From Spirosoma panaciterrae DSM 21099 (GTDB taxonomy: Bacteria; Bacteroidota; Bacteroidia; Cytophagales; Spirosomataceae), in NCBI RefSeq assembly GCF_000374025.1, contig NZ_KB893239.1, positions 124,001 to 188,000 on the forward strand: 64,000 nucleotides of DNA, given 5' to 3'. The position numbers and the translations under genes are program-made. The number at the start of each line of letters is the position of its first letter. The stretch's first letter is position 1. The notes below the pieces were generated by a model. That model was not told the DNA's origin. It searched no databases and worked only from the letters and a program-made list of their open reading frames with translations. Shown here piece after piece: positions 8,090 through 16,936 of the stretch.

Positions 8090-9328
8090 ATGCGTGTTAC
8101 TACCACCTTATTGACGTCGTGTCTGATGGCTTGTGCTCTCACACTGGCCTGCGTTGACCCCTGGCTACTTACCTTACGGGCTACCAACGATGTCATTGTG
8201 GTAGATGGCACTATTACCAATCTGGCCGAAGCACAAACGATTCATCTTAACCGCTCTCAAGCGGATTCAGTCACAGGGCAATTTGGAACACTGCCCCTGA
8301 CCAAAGCCCAGGTAGAAGTTGTTGTGGATTCCTCGCTGGTGATAGCCTGCCACGAAACCAGAGCGGGGAGCTATCAGTTACCCAGCGATTTCAAAGGACA
8401 GATAGGGCATGCTTATCAACTGCGGTTTACCCTGTCAGATGGTACCCAATACCTATCCACTCCGCAGATCATGCAGCCTGTACCCCCTATTGGTAAAGTA
8501 ACCGCGAAGTTTAATCCCAAAGCCTTCCCAACGCCTTTCTCGGATAACGTCTATACGGCTGGACATGAGCTGTTTGTTGATTTTACCGATCCGGTCAATC
8601 AACGAAACTATTACCGCTGGAGGTGGACGCTTTATGAAACTCAGAAATGGTGCCGATCCTGTTATGAGGGTGTATATGCGAAGAATCTCCTGCAGCCGCT
8701 TGCCCCAGCTGTCTATCCCTACTACTACGTATCTACCCAGCAATCCTATGAAGACTGCTTTTCTCCACCTACCGGCAGCTTCCCCCGGACGCGTCTATCG
8801 AATCAATATGCCGATTATCTGTGTCGGACACAATGCTGGGAGATCATCCCTGGTTATGGCATCAATGTGTTTTCAGACCAGTATAGCAACGGTGGCCTGA
8901 TTACGAATCGAAGCGTTGCCCATATACCTTTCTACCAGCAATCCCCTTGTCTGATAGATATCCGGCAGGAATCGCTGCCTATTGATGCGTACCAGTATTA
9001 TGATCTGTTTCAACAACAAACCCAGCGCACGGGTGGGCTATCCGATACGCCCCCGTCGGCGCTGGGTGGTAATATTCATAACCGTTCGAATCAATCCGAA
9101 GTTGTTATTGGCTATTTTACAGCTTCCGCCGTTTCAGTTACCCACTATTATCTGCTTCGAAATGACACGCAAGGGCAAGCTTCTCCGGGCTTATTCTACG
9201 CCCTTAACGGCCGCTCGCCCGTAGCCGAAACGTACCTGGATTTCATTTTAAATCTGCCCAATGATCGTACGGCGCTATGTGTTCCGCTTGACGAACGAAC
9301 CCCCATTAAGCCTGCTGGCTGGCCTTAA
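8090..9328 (+). CDS. DUF4249 family outer-membrane lipoprotein
   Basis: A 412-residue protein with a lipoprotein-like signal (hydrophobic residues 3-20, Cys in LACVDPW). After it comes the DUF4249 N-terminal strand pattern VIVVDGTITNLAEAQTIHL and then a mostly beta protein with many Tyr and aromatic residues, several Cys (CRSCYEG, LCRTQC) and a C-terminal Cys-containing tail. In Bacteroidota this family is nearly always encoded beside a TonB-dependent receptor with a carboxypeptidase-like domain and is thought to be its surface partner. No receptor gene is adjacent here, so this copy is an orphan. The ligand is unknown. Confidence 0.75.
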   Translation: MRVTTTLLTSCLMACALTLACVDPWLLTLRATNDVIVVDGTITNLAEAQTIHLNRSQADSVTGQFGTLPLTKAQVEVVVDSSLVIACHETRAGSYQLPSDFKGQIGHAYQLRFTLSDGTQYLSTPQIMQPVPPIGKVTAKFNPKAFPTPFSDNVYTAGHELFVDFTDPVNQRNYYRWRWTLYETQKWCRSCYEGVYAKNLLQPLAPAVYPYYYVSTQQSYEDCFSPPTGSFPRTRLSNQYADYLCRTQCWEIIPGYGINVFSDQYSNGGLITNRSVAHIPFYQQSPCLIDIRQESLPIDAYQYYDLFQQQTQRTGGLSDTPPSALGGNIHNRSNQSEVVIGYFTASAVSVTHYYLLRNDTQGQASPGLFYALNGRSPVAETYLDFILNLPNDRTALCVPLDERTPIKPAGWP

Positions 9329-9430
9329 TAAACTAAGGCGTTATGAGCAGCCTAACTTGAGTTCTTAGGAACTTGGCTTGTTCCTCAATCGGGTAAGCTA
9401 TCTTCATCTCCCCGCTTGAATAGGCTTTTT

Positions 9431-10207
9431 TTAAATTGTGGGTAAAGCACCACCGTCTACTGAATAATTAGTCCCGGTAATATACGCTGCCTCCGATGAT
9501 ACCAAAAAGGCGACAAGGTTAGCAATTTCTTCTGGCTCTGCCATCCTGCCCACCGGAACACCTACTTTGTCCATAACTGATTGAAAAGCCTCCTCAACAG
9601 TACTATTTGACGACTTCGCTATCGTTTCAATAAAATCCAGCATTAACGGTGTTTTGACTACCCCTGGTGAAACGACATTTACCCGTATGCCTTTTGAGCC
9701 CAATTCATTTGCTAATGCTTTGCTGTAGGCATTCAAGGCTGCTTTTGCCGAAGAATAAGACATGGTCATCTCCCAGATCGGCTGTTTTGAAGCACCCGTA
9801 GATATATTGATGATTACACCGCTTTTTTGCCTAATCATGAAAGGCAATAGTGATTTGTTGATGCGGGTTACCGACAAAAAATTTAATTGCCAGTCATGAT
9901 ACCAATCGTCGTCCGAAAGAGTTTCGAAGCCACCACCAGGACTCAGGTTAGCGCCTGCGTTATTGACGATAATATCTATTCTACCAAATCTGTCTAGAAT
10001 TTCCTTAGCGATAATTTCTGCGCTTCCAGCTTGAGTGAGGTCGGCCGCAATGAAGTGATGTCCGTTTGGGTTTCCTTCAGGTGCAGTTCGGGCAGTAACC
10101 ACCACTTGGACACCTCTACTACTTAATTTATCGGCAATGGCCTTGCCTATGCCTTTTGTTCCTCCTGTTACTAAAGCAACCTGACCTTTTACTGCTGTAT
10201 CCATCAT
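9431..10207 (-). CDS. SDR family NAD(P)-dependent oxidoreductase
   Basis: A 258-residue classical short-chain dehydrogenase. The cofactor-binding motif TGGTKGIG is near the N terminus, NNAGANLSP is the NNAG motif, the catalytic Ser lies in IINISTGAS and the Tyr-x-x-x-Lys pair in SYSSAKAAL. Lys and Arg residues after the second strand (VTARTAP) suggest NADP preference, which is an inference. The substrate is unknown. It is divergent from an HxlR regulator across a 110-nt gap with an operator-like palindrome, a common arrangement in which the regulator controls the oxidoreductase in response to a reactive compound. Confidence 0.88.
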   Translation of the reverse strand: MMDTAVKGQVALVTGGTKGIGKAIADKLSSRGVQVVVTARTAPEGNPNGHHFIAADLTQAGSAEIIAKEILDRFGRIDIIVNNAGANLSPGGGFETLSDDDWYHDWQLNFLSVTRINKSLLPFMIRQKSGVIINISTGASKQPIWEMTMSYSSAKAALNAYSKALANELGSKGIRVNVVSPGVVKTPLMLDFIETIAKSSNSTVEEAFQSVMDKVGVPVGRMAEPEEIANLVAFLVSSEAAYITGTNYSVDGGALPTI

Positions 10208-10223
10208 GTTGATTAAAAATGAG

Positions 10224-10260
10224 TTGCAAAGTAAAATTCAATACTTTACTTTTGAAAGTA
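10224..10260 (+). promoter_or_regulatory. hxlR-type promoter overlapped by a palindromic operator
   Basis: TTG at 10224-10226 and TACTTTTG at 10247-10254 are 20 nt apart, a good match to the Bacteroidota promoter pattern. The inverted repeat TACTTT-TG-AAAGTA at 10247-10260 covers the -7 element, so a protein bound there would block RNA polymerase. A related half-site AAAGTAAAG lies at 10277-10285 and AAAGTAAAA at 10229-10237. Autorepression by the HxlR protein is an inference. Confidence 0.5.
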
Positions 10261-10317
10261 GTAACACTTTTGTATAGTAATAACAGAAAGTAAAGCCTTA
10301 TTCAAAGTCAACTATTT

Positions 10318-10644
10318 ATGGCTGATAAAAACTATAAAAAAAATGAGGAACGATGTGCACTTCAGGAAATTTTGGGTGTAATCGGGGGGAAATGGTCTAT
10401 GTCGATTATTTATGCATTATTCACTGGCAAAAAGCGTTTCAGCGAATTAGAGCGACTTGTGCCAGGCATTAATACCCGAATGCTGGTCAAGGAATTGAAG
10501 AATATGGAAACAAATGGGATTGTCACTAGAAAGGTTTTCGCCACTGTGCCGCCTACTGTGGAATATACGTTGACGACAAAAGGTGAAAAATTAGAGCCCA
10601 TCATTAATGAATTATATAAATGGGGGCTTGAATACGTTGGCTGA
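10318..10644 (+). CDS. HxlR/MarR-like winged-helix transcriptional regulator
   Basis: A 108-residue protein that is nearly all winged helix. Diagnostic segments are ERCALQEILGVIGGKWSMSI (conserved Cys and GGKW), FTGKKRFSELERLVPGINTR and MLVKELKNMETNGIVTRKVF, ending with the wing VEYTLTTKGEKLEPII. The conserved N-terminal Cys (here C13, before LQEILGVIGGKW) is the redox or electrophile sensor in characterised relatives such as YodB and HypR. That role is family knowledge, not shown here. It is divergent from the SDR gene and probably regulates both itself and that gene. Confidence 0.88.
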   Translation: MADKNYKKNEERCALQEILGVIGGKWSMSIIYALFTGKKRFSELERLVPGINTRMLVKELKNMETNGIVTRKVFATVPPTVEYTLTTKGEKLEPIINELYKWGLEYVG

Positions 10645-10915
10645 CGACCATTTTATAACTATCCTATTCCGGTTTATTAGTCGTTTCCTATGACGCCCAA
10701 TTCAGACAGCAGACAGCTTAGTGCGCCTGCGTCTAAGGCGGGAAGGATTATGGAGACTGTGCTTTTTAGAATACGTCGCTGATTTTTTTGTAGCTGTCAA
10801 CGCGAGTCAGTACCCTATGCTCTACTTTTTGCCCAACTTTATTTATAAGGATCATTGGTCCGTTGACTTAGTATAGACAGCTAGTCACTAACAATCCGTT
10901 TATCTGCGTTTCCTT

Positions 10916-11929
10916 ATGCACTTGACTTTAACACTCGACGCCCAGAAAACGCAGGTTCAAGCAGTAGCTGAGCAACTACGTTTACAGCCTACGGCACCTG
11001 ACCGACTCGACTGTCCGTCCCACATAGGCAATGGGTTTGTCCAGGCTTACTACTTTCCCCTCGGGCTTACGGTGAATGTCTACCAATTACGGTTAAGCCA
11101 ACCTATTTCGTTTGAAACCATCAACCCAGCCAACAGCGGAGTGTATTGCCTATTCATCAATCTCTCCGAGGAAGGGATTGAGAAAACCATCGACGGGAAA
11201 ACGTTCGCGATCAATCAGCAGTCGCCCAACGGCATTTTCTACTACGCCCCCGCCAATCAGATTCGACAACAGAATGCGCAGAACCGTCAACTACGGTTTG
11301 TGGCGATAACCTTCACTGAATCCACATTTGAGCAATTAGTATCCCTTGAGCAAAGGGCCAAGGTAGTGCCGTCCTTGGGCAGTTTTCTGTTCCTCGACAT
11401 AGACGTACCAATGCAATCGCAACTCCAGCAACTTTTTACTAGGAATACAGGGAGTGAATTGGAGTTGAACAAGCTGGCGAAATATACGTTGACGCTGGAC
11501 ATATGGACGGCCGTTTTGAACAAAGTATTGCAACGTCAGTCAGTAGCCGACACGAGCGGGTTGTTTGAACAGGATATACACAAGCTGTTCGCGGTGCGCA
11601 CCTACCTACTTACTCACCTCAACGAAACAGTGTTGCTGACCGACTTGGCGGCAATGGTTGGGTTTAGCGAAAGCAAGCTCAAACGACTTTTCCCACGACT
11701 ATTTGGCCGAAGTGTTTACCAATATCAACTGGTTGCGCGCATGGAGAGTGCCCGCCAACTGCTAACGTCCCGGCAATTCAGTGTTTCGGAAGTCGGTTAC
11801 CAGGTGGGTTACACCAACATGACGCACTTTGCCGAAGCCTTTCATAAGCATTTCGCACTCAAGCCCCGCGATTTTCTCCGAATGATTAAGAATAAAAGCT
11901 TTTCCCAGCCTGAATCGGTTAGTAACTGA
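10916..11929 (+). CDS. AraC family transcriptional regulator
   Basis: A 337-residue protein. The N-terminal 215 residues form an effector or dimerisation region without a clear cupin motif, of the type found in Bacteroidota AraC proteins. The C-terminal hundred residues carry two helix-turn-helix units: TDLAAMVGFSESKLKRLFPR and the second around SVSEVGYQVGYTNMTHFAEA, followed by FHKHFALKPRDFLR. The gene stands alone in a 270-nt upstream gap in which I see no clear operator, and 69 nt upstream of an extended SDR gene in the same direction, which is a likely target. The inducer is unknown. Confidence 0.85.
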   Translation: MHLTLTLDAQKTQVQAVAEQLRLQPTAPDRLDCPSHIGNGFVQAYYFPLGLTVNVYQLRLSQPISFETINPANSGVYCLFINLSEEGIEKTIDGKTFAINQQSPNGIFYYAPANQIRQQNAQNRQLRFVAITFTESTFEQLVSLEQRAKVVPSLGSFLFLDIDVPMQSQLQQLFTRNTGSELELNKLAKYTLTLDIWTAVLNKVLQRQSVADTSGLFEQDIHKLFAVRTYLLTHLNETVLLTDLAAMVGFSESKLKRLFPRLFGRSVYQYQLVARMESARQLLTSRQFSVSEVGYQVGYTNMTHFAEAFHKHFALKPRDFLRMIKNKSFSQPESVSN

Positions 11930-11963
11930 CCGTTTAGGGTTATTTCTGGGCAAAAATAGCCAA

Positions 11964-11971
11964 TAAGTTTG
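11964..11971 (+). promoter_or_regulatory. Candidate -7 element before the epimerase-like gene
   Basis: TAAGTTTG matches the Bacteroidota -7 consensus exactly and would start transcription about 20 nt before the ATG at 11999. No clear -33 TTG is seen at the right distance, so support is moderate. Confidence 0.35.
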
Positions 11972-11998
11972 TGTCGTACCAACAAACGCAATTGAGCT

Positions 11999-12961
11999 AT
12001 GAAAACAGTCTTCGTCACGGGCGGGTCAGGATTTGTGGGAAAAAACCTGATCGCCATGCTGCTGGAAAAGGGCTACGCGGTTAGAGCGTTGGCCCGGTCA
12101 GCTAAAACTGCCGACTTTGTGCGCCAACTGGGTGCTATTCCAATCCAAGGCGATCTACAAAACCAGCCTGCGCTGCAAGCCGGAATGGTGGGCTGCGCAG
12201 CCGTATTTCATCTGGCGGCTTCGGTCGACTTCTGGGCCGACGAGAAGATACTTTGGGTCGACCACGTTAATGGTACCGAAAATATGCTGAAAGCCGCGCA
12301 GCTTGCTCGTGTTCCCAAGTTTGTGTATTTGAGCGCAGCGTCGGTCATCATGGACGGTCGCCCTATTGTCGATGCGGATGAGCAGTATGTGTCTAACCAC
12401 ATTATAGACGGCTATTCAAAGACCAAACTGGTGGCGGAACAGCGGGTGCTACAAGCTAACTCGCCATCGATGGAAACAGTAGCCATTCGGCCTCCGCTTA
12501 TTTGGGGTAAAGGTGACACGTCGGCTCTCCCACAAATCGTCGAAGCGGCTCAAAAGGGGCAGCTAGCGTTTATCGGCGGGGGGAAGCATCCTTTCGTTAC
12601 CAGCCACGTTCGCAACGTTTGTCACGCGCTCATCCTGGCGGCAGAAAGCGCAATTGGCGGAGAGGTGTTCTTCGTGACCGATGGCGAGACATTACAGTTC
12701 AAACAATTTCTGACGGATATGCTGGCGACGCAGGGCATCAAAGCACCGGATCGCTCAGTACCCCTGGGTGTAGCCAGAGCAATGGCCCAAGTTATGGCGT
12801 GGTTCTGGCGGACCTTCCGTCGCCCGGGCCATCCGCCTTTGTTTCCAGGCATGATTAACACGCTTGGGTTACCCTTCCTTGTTTCGGACGCTAAAATCCG
12901 GCGTGTGTTGGGCTTCAAAAACCTTATTTCTGTTCAGGAAGGGCTTCGGGAAATGAAGTAG
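11999..12961 (+). CDS. Extended-SDR NAD-dependent epimerase/dehydratase family protein
   Basis: A 320-residue protein with the extended-SDR Rossmann motif TGGSGFVG at residues 7-14, a conserved HLAAS segment near residue 70, a Ser in YLSAASVIM and the catalytic pair YSKTK (Tyr-x-x-x-Lys). The substrate-binding C-terminal region is shorter than in sugar epimerases and resembles the 3-beta-hydroxysteroid dehydrogenase or dihydroflavonol reductase-like branch. The substrate is not known. It follows the AraC gene and precedes a 540-nt gap. Confidence 0.82.
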   Translation: MKTVFVTGGSGFVGKNLIAMLLEKGYAVRALARSAKTADFVRQLGAIPIQGDLQNQPALQAGMVGCAAVFHLAASVDFWADEKILWVDHVNGTENMLKAAQLARVPKFVYLSAASVIMDGRPIVDADEQYVSNHIIDGYSKTKLVAEQRVLQANSPSMETVAIRPPLIWGKGDTSALPQIVEAAQKGQLAFIGGGKHPFVTSHVRNVCHALILAAESAIGGEVFFVTDGETLQFKQFLTDMLATQGIKAPDRSVPLGVARAMAQVMAWFWRTFRRPGHPPLFPGMINTLGLPFLVSDAKIRRVLGFKNLISVQEGLREMK

Positions 12962-13504
12962 TTCAAACCTGTAAAGCATAAACTTACTTACCCCATAAAA
13001 ACCATTTTGTTTGTGTTGAAGGCATGGTGTCGAGTTCTCGGGCCGAATTGTGTGGATGAAAGAACCTAACGACGCCCAGGGGAGGCCAAAAACGGATGAG
13101 AAGAATCCGGATAGCCGATTGCATTGGTACGTCGAGGAACATAAAACTACCTGTGCTGGTAATGGCTTTGGCAATACACTTAATTTTAAGTATTTAACAA
13201 GCGTTCATAAACCTTATATATATTGAGTATACAGGATACCTCAAGACTGGAGGATTTAAAGGGATATCTAACACACGAATACTTATTTTATATCTTTTGT
13301 CAACTTTCACAGTCGACGCTGGTTTAACACACGTAACTGATAGAGCCGATATTAAAGAAGGTTAATGTTGCCGAACGTTCAAAAACTGGTAATATTGCCA
13401 ACCGGTACGAAGCGTCAGGCTGACAATGGCCGAACAGGCAACGGCCGCAAAAAATAGCGGATGTCCGTTTGTTGGTGACAGGCCACGGACACCCAAATTT
13501 CGCA
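12962..13504. other. 543-nt AT-richer gap; one doubtful small frame
   Basis: No domain-bearing gene is visible on either strand. The sequence is richer in A and T than its neighbours from about 13170 to 13320 (runs such as ATATATATTG). A 56-codon frame at 13056-13226 is the only one with protein-like composition. The stretch may be a promoter and remnant region before the outer-membrane protein gene. Confidence 0.4.
13056..13226 (+). CDS. Possible small protein or gene remnant of unknown function
   Basis: An ATG frame of 56 residues, strongly hydrophilic, beginning MKEPNDAQGRPKTDEKNP and ending in KPYIY. No family is recognised. No promoter element or ribosome-binding signal supports it. It could equally be a chance frame or a piece of an eroded gene. 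Confidence 0.15.
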   Translation: MKEPNDAQGRPKTDEKNPDSRLHWYVEEHKTTCAGNGFGNTLNFKYLTSVHKPYIY

Positions 13505-14128
13505 ATGAAAATATCCCTGTTTGTTCTACTTAGTGCCATCAGCCTGTGTAGGGCTTACGCCCAGCCAACGGCAGACTCAGCAGTCAACCGAACTAATAGT
13601 CTGAAAATTAACCCACTGAGCCTTATTGTCGGCGACGTATCTGTGTTTTATGAACGGATGCTGACCAAACGTGCATCGCTGGTGGGTGGGGTGGGCTTCG
13701 GTTCGGAAACGTATGAATATCACAACGCCAACACCCCCTCGCCAAGATTATTTCACTATAAGCGGGTTACCTTGGAATACCGGCATTATTTCCCTAAGCG
13801 TCCTTTGTCCCCCACTGGCTTTTACGCAGGTGTATACGGTCGCTATGCCGGGCTCACGCTCTACGACTATCAGTTCGACGATCAGGGGACTGTTATTCGA
13901 GACCCGAGCGGTAAGTTAGTCAGGGCTATCCAGCAGCTTTACGTCTGGATGCCCGGCGTTATGGCTGGTGTACAGACAAGCACACCGCGAGTCGTAGTCG
14001 ATTTGTTTCTGGGACTTCACTATCAACTACCGACCAGCGGTCCCCCTCTTAAGGCAGTTCTGCCAGAACAGATGAGCCGGCAAGGTTTTACGCCCCGCTT
14101 TGGGCTGACCCTGGGCTATCGGTTTTGA
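13505..14128 (+). CDS. Outer-membrane beta-barrel-like protein
   Basis: From the ATG at 13505 the protein has 207 residues with a signal peptide (MKISLFVLLSAISLCRAYAQ). A TTG start 36 nt upstream would put 12 extra residues before the signal and is rejected. The mature part has alternating beta strands with aromatic girdle residues (for example VTLEYRHYFP, GFYAGVYGRYAGLTLYDY) and ends in GLTLGYRF, a typical outer-membrane C-terminal strand with final Phe. It resembles DUF3575 or porin-like small barrels. The function is unknown. Downstream lie two decayed genes. Confidence 0.7.
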   Translation: MKISLFVLLSAISLCRAYAQPTADSAVNRTNSLKINPLSLIVGDVSVFYERMLTKRASLVGGVGFGSETYEYHNANTPSPRLFHYKRVTLEYRHYFPKRPLSPTGFYAGVYGRYAGLTLYDYQFDDQGTVIRDPSGKLVRAIQQLYVWMPGVMAGVQTSTPRVVVDLFLGLHYQLPTSGPPLKAVLPEQMSRQGFTPRFGLTLGYRF

Positions 14129-14134
14129 TGATGA

Positions 14135-14362
14135 GATCGTAGGACTTCTTACTATGACACCCAAGGCGGCCTGTTGGTAAGAACGGTCTATGCGTATCAG
14201 GATGGTCCTATGACGATGGACATAAGCGACTATCGAGCCGTAAATGGGATTCAGCTCCCGTATCATTCGATCGATACTAACTCAACTGGGCAATATGTAA
14301 CCCAAGTGAGCAAATATGAATTTAATACTGGCCTGAGCGACGAGGAGTTTGTAGTTAAATAA
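14135..14362 (+). pseudogene. C-terminal remnant of an outer-membrane lipoprotein-sorting-like protein
   Basis: The frame opens directly after a stop at 14132-14134 and encodes about 75 residues without a normal start (a TTG at 14174 is the only candidate). The translation YYDTQGGLLVRTV, then ISDYRAVNGIQLPYHS and finally LSDEEFVVK has the layout of the C terminus of LolA-like or insulinase-associated Bacteroidota proteins (tyrosine-rich strand, GLLVR, DYR-VNG-LPY, closing D-E-F). The N-terminal two thirds are missing, so this looks like a truncated gene left behind by deletion. Confidence 0.5.
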
Positions 14363-14365
14363 TCC

Positions 14366-14704
14366 ATGCTCTCAAAGCAACCTCCCTCTACTAATAGTTT
14401 CTTTTATAGCCTCTCTGCCCTGGCTCTTTGTTATACTGAAGCCTTCCGCCCAACAAGGCATAGTCAGTGACGGTGGACTGTTTTTCTTTTCAAATGACGA
14501 ATTAACTGCTCGGGCGGGGCTCTCCCTTTCCGAAGAACTACCCAGGAAGAGGCAATTGAAATTTCTAATTCACGAAAAATCGTAGCCGTTTGAGATCGAA
14601 TCATTCACGGATATGATTCGGTTTCAGATGAACTGACCTGGGGCATCGTAAGAATGCAATGGCCTTTTTTACAAATAGAAGCAAAAAAGCTATTAAACGA
14701 GTAA
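14366..14704 (+). pseudogene. Frameshifted gene remnant with signal peptide
   Basis: An ATG at 14366 begins MLSKQPPSTNSFFYSLSALA. A shift into another frame near 14424-14430 continues the hydrophobic segment as FVILKPSAQQGIVSDGG and then reads SNDELTARAGLSLSEELP up to a stop at 14583. A third frame from 14594 to 14704 reads RIIHGYDSVSDELTWGI and ends NE at a stop. Together they suggest one secreted protein broken by at least two frame changes. I do not recognise the family. The remnant ends 10 nt before the stop of the kinase on the other strand. Confidence 0.4.
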
Positions 14705-14713
14705 CCCAATTTC

Positions 14714-16783
14714 TTAAGCAGCTACCGGAATCTGTACATATACCTGAGTGCCCCCCTGATCGCGGTTTGTGATCTGGCAGGTGCCGCCCAGACGCTCCAG
14801 TCGCGATTGAATATTGTGTAGTCCGATACCACTCCTTGCCTTACCGGAAGCAATACCTTGTCCGTCGTCCTGAACGGTTAGGGCCAGAATTCCATTCTGG
14901 CGGGCCAGCGTAATATCGGCCTGACGCGCCTTGGCATGTTTGAGGATATTATTGACTAGCTCGAGTGTAATGGCATAGAGTTCGTAGGCCGTTTTCCCCC
15001 GAACATCCTCTCCCGACTCGTCTACTGCAAGCTGAAATTTGGTCCGGTTCTGTACGTTCAACGTATCGGTCAGTTTGATCAGCGCGGCCTGCAGTCCCTG
15101 CTTTTCCAGAATCTCAGGCATCAGATTGTGCGATATGGCCCGGATGTCGTCGTACACTTCCCCTAAGTGCTCCAACAGACGGTTGTGTTCACGGAGTTGC
15201 CGGTCATCGAAAGTGTCGGTATCGAAAGCTTCAAACCGCCATTTCAGAGCCGACACTTTAGCCGCTACACTATCGTGCAATTCGCTGGCTACCCGCTTGC
15301 GTTCGATGGTCTGCCCGCGATAGAGTGCTGCTTCGATTTCCGCATTCTTTTGCGAAAGCTCTACATTTTTCGCTTTCAACTGCCGATTCGACCAGAACAC
15401 ATACCCCAGAATACCCGCAGCCGCAACCAGCAGGGCAATCAGAAAATTACGGAGTTGTTCGAGTTTGTCGTTTTCCAGCGACTGAATCTGTGCTTCCTGC
15501 TGCGCCTGTTTCAGCCGAACGCCCTGCTGTTTCTTCTCAAATTCGTAAGTCATGCTGGCTACCGTTGCCTTTTGCATAGCCTCTTCGTTCAGCATGGTAT
15601 CGGCTTCGGCTTTGTACCATTTGTAATACGTGAGCGCCTTCGCGGGTTGCCCCATATGGTCATACGCTTCGGCCATCTGCCGGATGTATTCCGTTCGTTC
15701 GGGGCGCATCTCCTTCACCCCTCTCGTCCAGTCGAGGCCAACTTTCGCCGAAGCAGCCGCTTTATCATACTGCTTTAGCGCCAGGTAAATCTTCCCAAAA
15801 TTACTCTGTGCGTTATGCTCAACCACATCCTGGGTATCTTCTACGGTCTTTCGGTAGGTTTCCTGCGCCTTCTTGCTGTATTCCAATGCCTTATCATACT
15901 GCTTGAGTTCAATATACAATCGCCCGGTTATGCCGTAGGCTCTGGCCAGCGAAGCAGGCTGGTAAGGGCTGGAATAGGCGTTGACCAATCCAAGCATGAG
16001 GGGTAACGCCTTAGCATACTGCCCTTTGCGCTCCATAATCTCCGCCTGCCGACCCGTCAGAAAGTGCTGCACCATCTGATCGTTTAGTCGCTGGGCCACC
16101 GCCTTAGCCTCCGTAAAACAGGCCATAGCCTCGTCGTAACGGTTCAGTTTAATGTACACCGCTCCCAGATTGGGCAAAGTCGACCGTAAGCCTTTCCAGT
16201 CCTGAATTTTTTCCTGAAGACGTCGGGCGTTGAGCCATAGATTAATGGCCGCTACATAATTGCCCTCACCCATTTTCATGATCGCCATTTCGTTGTAGGC
16301 CTGCGCTTCCCATTTCTGGTCGTGCCCCTGCTGAAATTTTTTCAACGACTGATCCAGCAAGGTTCGGGCCCTGGGCAACTTGTCCATGATGTTTTCGTAA
16401 AGCTGCGCCCGCCGTAAATACACCTGCCCTTCCAGCGACAAATCATGACTAGCTATAGCCATTCTCAACGCGGTATCCAACTGAGCATGGGCCGATTTGG
16501 TATCCGACAGGTAGTCGGCTTCAATACGAGCCAGCGCCAGTCGGGCACGGATCTCGCCAGGCTTATAGGCTACTTTCCGGGCTACCTGCATCGCCTGCAT
16601 GAGTGTCTGCCGAGCCAATGAATCATAGCCATTCCACCACAGGTTTGTTGCCAGTTCGTGCATTGTTTTTACGCGGTTGCTATCGACAGGCAGTTTGGTA
16701 AGCTGAGTCTTTAATGAGTCGATGATGGGGTTCTGCGCAACAGCCATCGTACAGCTCAGGCAGAGAATGAGTAGGTAGCGCAT
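14714..16783 (-). CDS. TPR-sensor histidine kinase of the NarX/DegS (HisKA_3) type
   Basis: A 689-residue protein with a signal peptide (MRYLLILCLSCTMAVAQ). Residues about 20-400 contain TPR repeats (for example ALPNLGAVYIKLNRYDEAMA-like units with the N-L-G/Y-A pattern), presumably in the periplasm. One membrane helix follows (LRNFLIALLVAAAGILGYVF), then a short coiled coil, the dimerisation helix with the phospho-acceptor His in ASELHDSVAAKVSALKW, and an ATPase domain with ELVNNILKHAKA and DDGQGI and GIGLHNIQSRL. Such kinases pair with NarL-type regulators, but none is adjacent, so it is an orphan. It is divergent from the FHA-protease cluster. Confidence 0.88.
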   Translation of the reverse strand: MRYLLILCLSCTMAVAQNPIIDSLKTQLTKLPVDSNRVKTMHELATNLWWNGYDSLARQTLMQAMQVARKVAYKPGEIRARLALARIEADYLSDTKSAHAQLDTALRMAIASHDLSLEGQVYLRRAQLYENIMDKLPRARTLLDQSLKKFQQGHDQKWEAQAYNEMAIMKMGEGNYVAAINLWLNARRLQEKIQDWKGLRSTLPNLGAVYIKLNRYDEAMACFTEAKAVAQRLNDQMVQHFLTGRQAEIMERKGQYAKALPLMLGLVNAYSSPYQPASLARAYGITGRLYIELKQYDKALEYSKKAQETYRKTVEDTQDVVEHNAQSNFGKIYLALKQYDKAAASAKVGLDWTRGVKEMRPERTEYIRQMAEAYDHMGQPAKALTYYKWYKAEADTMLNEEAMQKATVASMTYEFEKKQQGVRLKQAQQEAQIQSLENDKLEQLRNFLIALLVAAAGILGYVFWSNRQLKAKNVELSQKNAEIEAALYRGQTIERKRVASELHDSVAAKVSALKWRFEAFDTDTFDDRQLREHNRLLEHLGEVYDDIRAISHNLMPEILEKQGLQAALIKLTDTLNVQNRTKFQLAVDESGEDVRGKTAYELYAITLELVNNILKHAKARQADITLARQNGILALTVQDDGQGIASGKARSGIGLHNIQSRLERLGGTCQITNRDQGGTQVYVQIPVAA

Positions 16784-16792
16784 GGTGAAAAA

Positions 16793-16936
16793 GAGTGAAA
16801 GAGCGAATGAGTGAAAGAGCGAAATCGAGCCACCAAAGTGGACGAACGGAGAATAATCGACTAAGTCAAAGGTAAGCCAATAATCTCACAATGAGCAACT
16901 TTTCGCTCTTTCGCTCATTAACCCTTTCGCTCTTTA
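16793..16936. repeat. Long intergenic inverted repeat with tandem 16-nt units
   Basis: The 304-nt gap between two divergent genes holds a 19-nt arm at 16806-16824 (AATGAGTGAAAGAGCGAAA) that is complementary, with one mismatch, to 16901-16919. Each arm is doubled: GAGTGAAAGAGCGAA also begins at 16793 and a partial copy of the other arm lies at 16925-16936. The 76-nt loop holds no frame. It could form a long stem in DNA or RNA. It lies just upstream of both genes, not after them, so it is not simply a terminator. Confidence 0.75.

Noticed and set aside
15167-15778. A 203-codon plus-strand frame
   Set aside because: It is a shadow of the TPR kinase gene; the composition is rich in Phe, Arg and His with no domain.
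16793-16936. A CRISPR array
   Set aside because: Units are in opposite orientation or in tandem pairs, with no spacers of equal length and no cas genes nearby.
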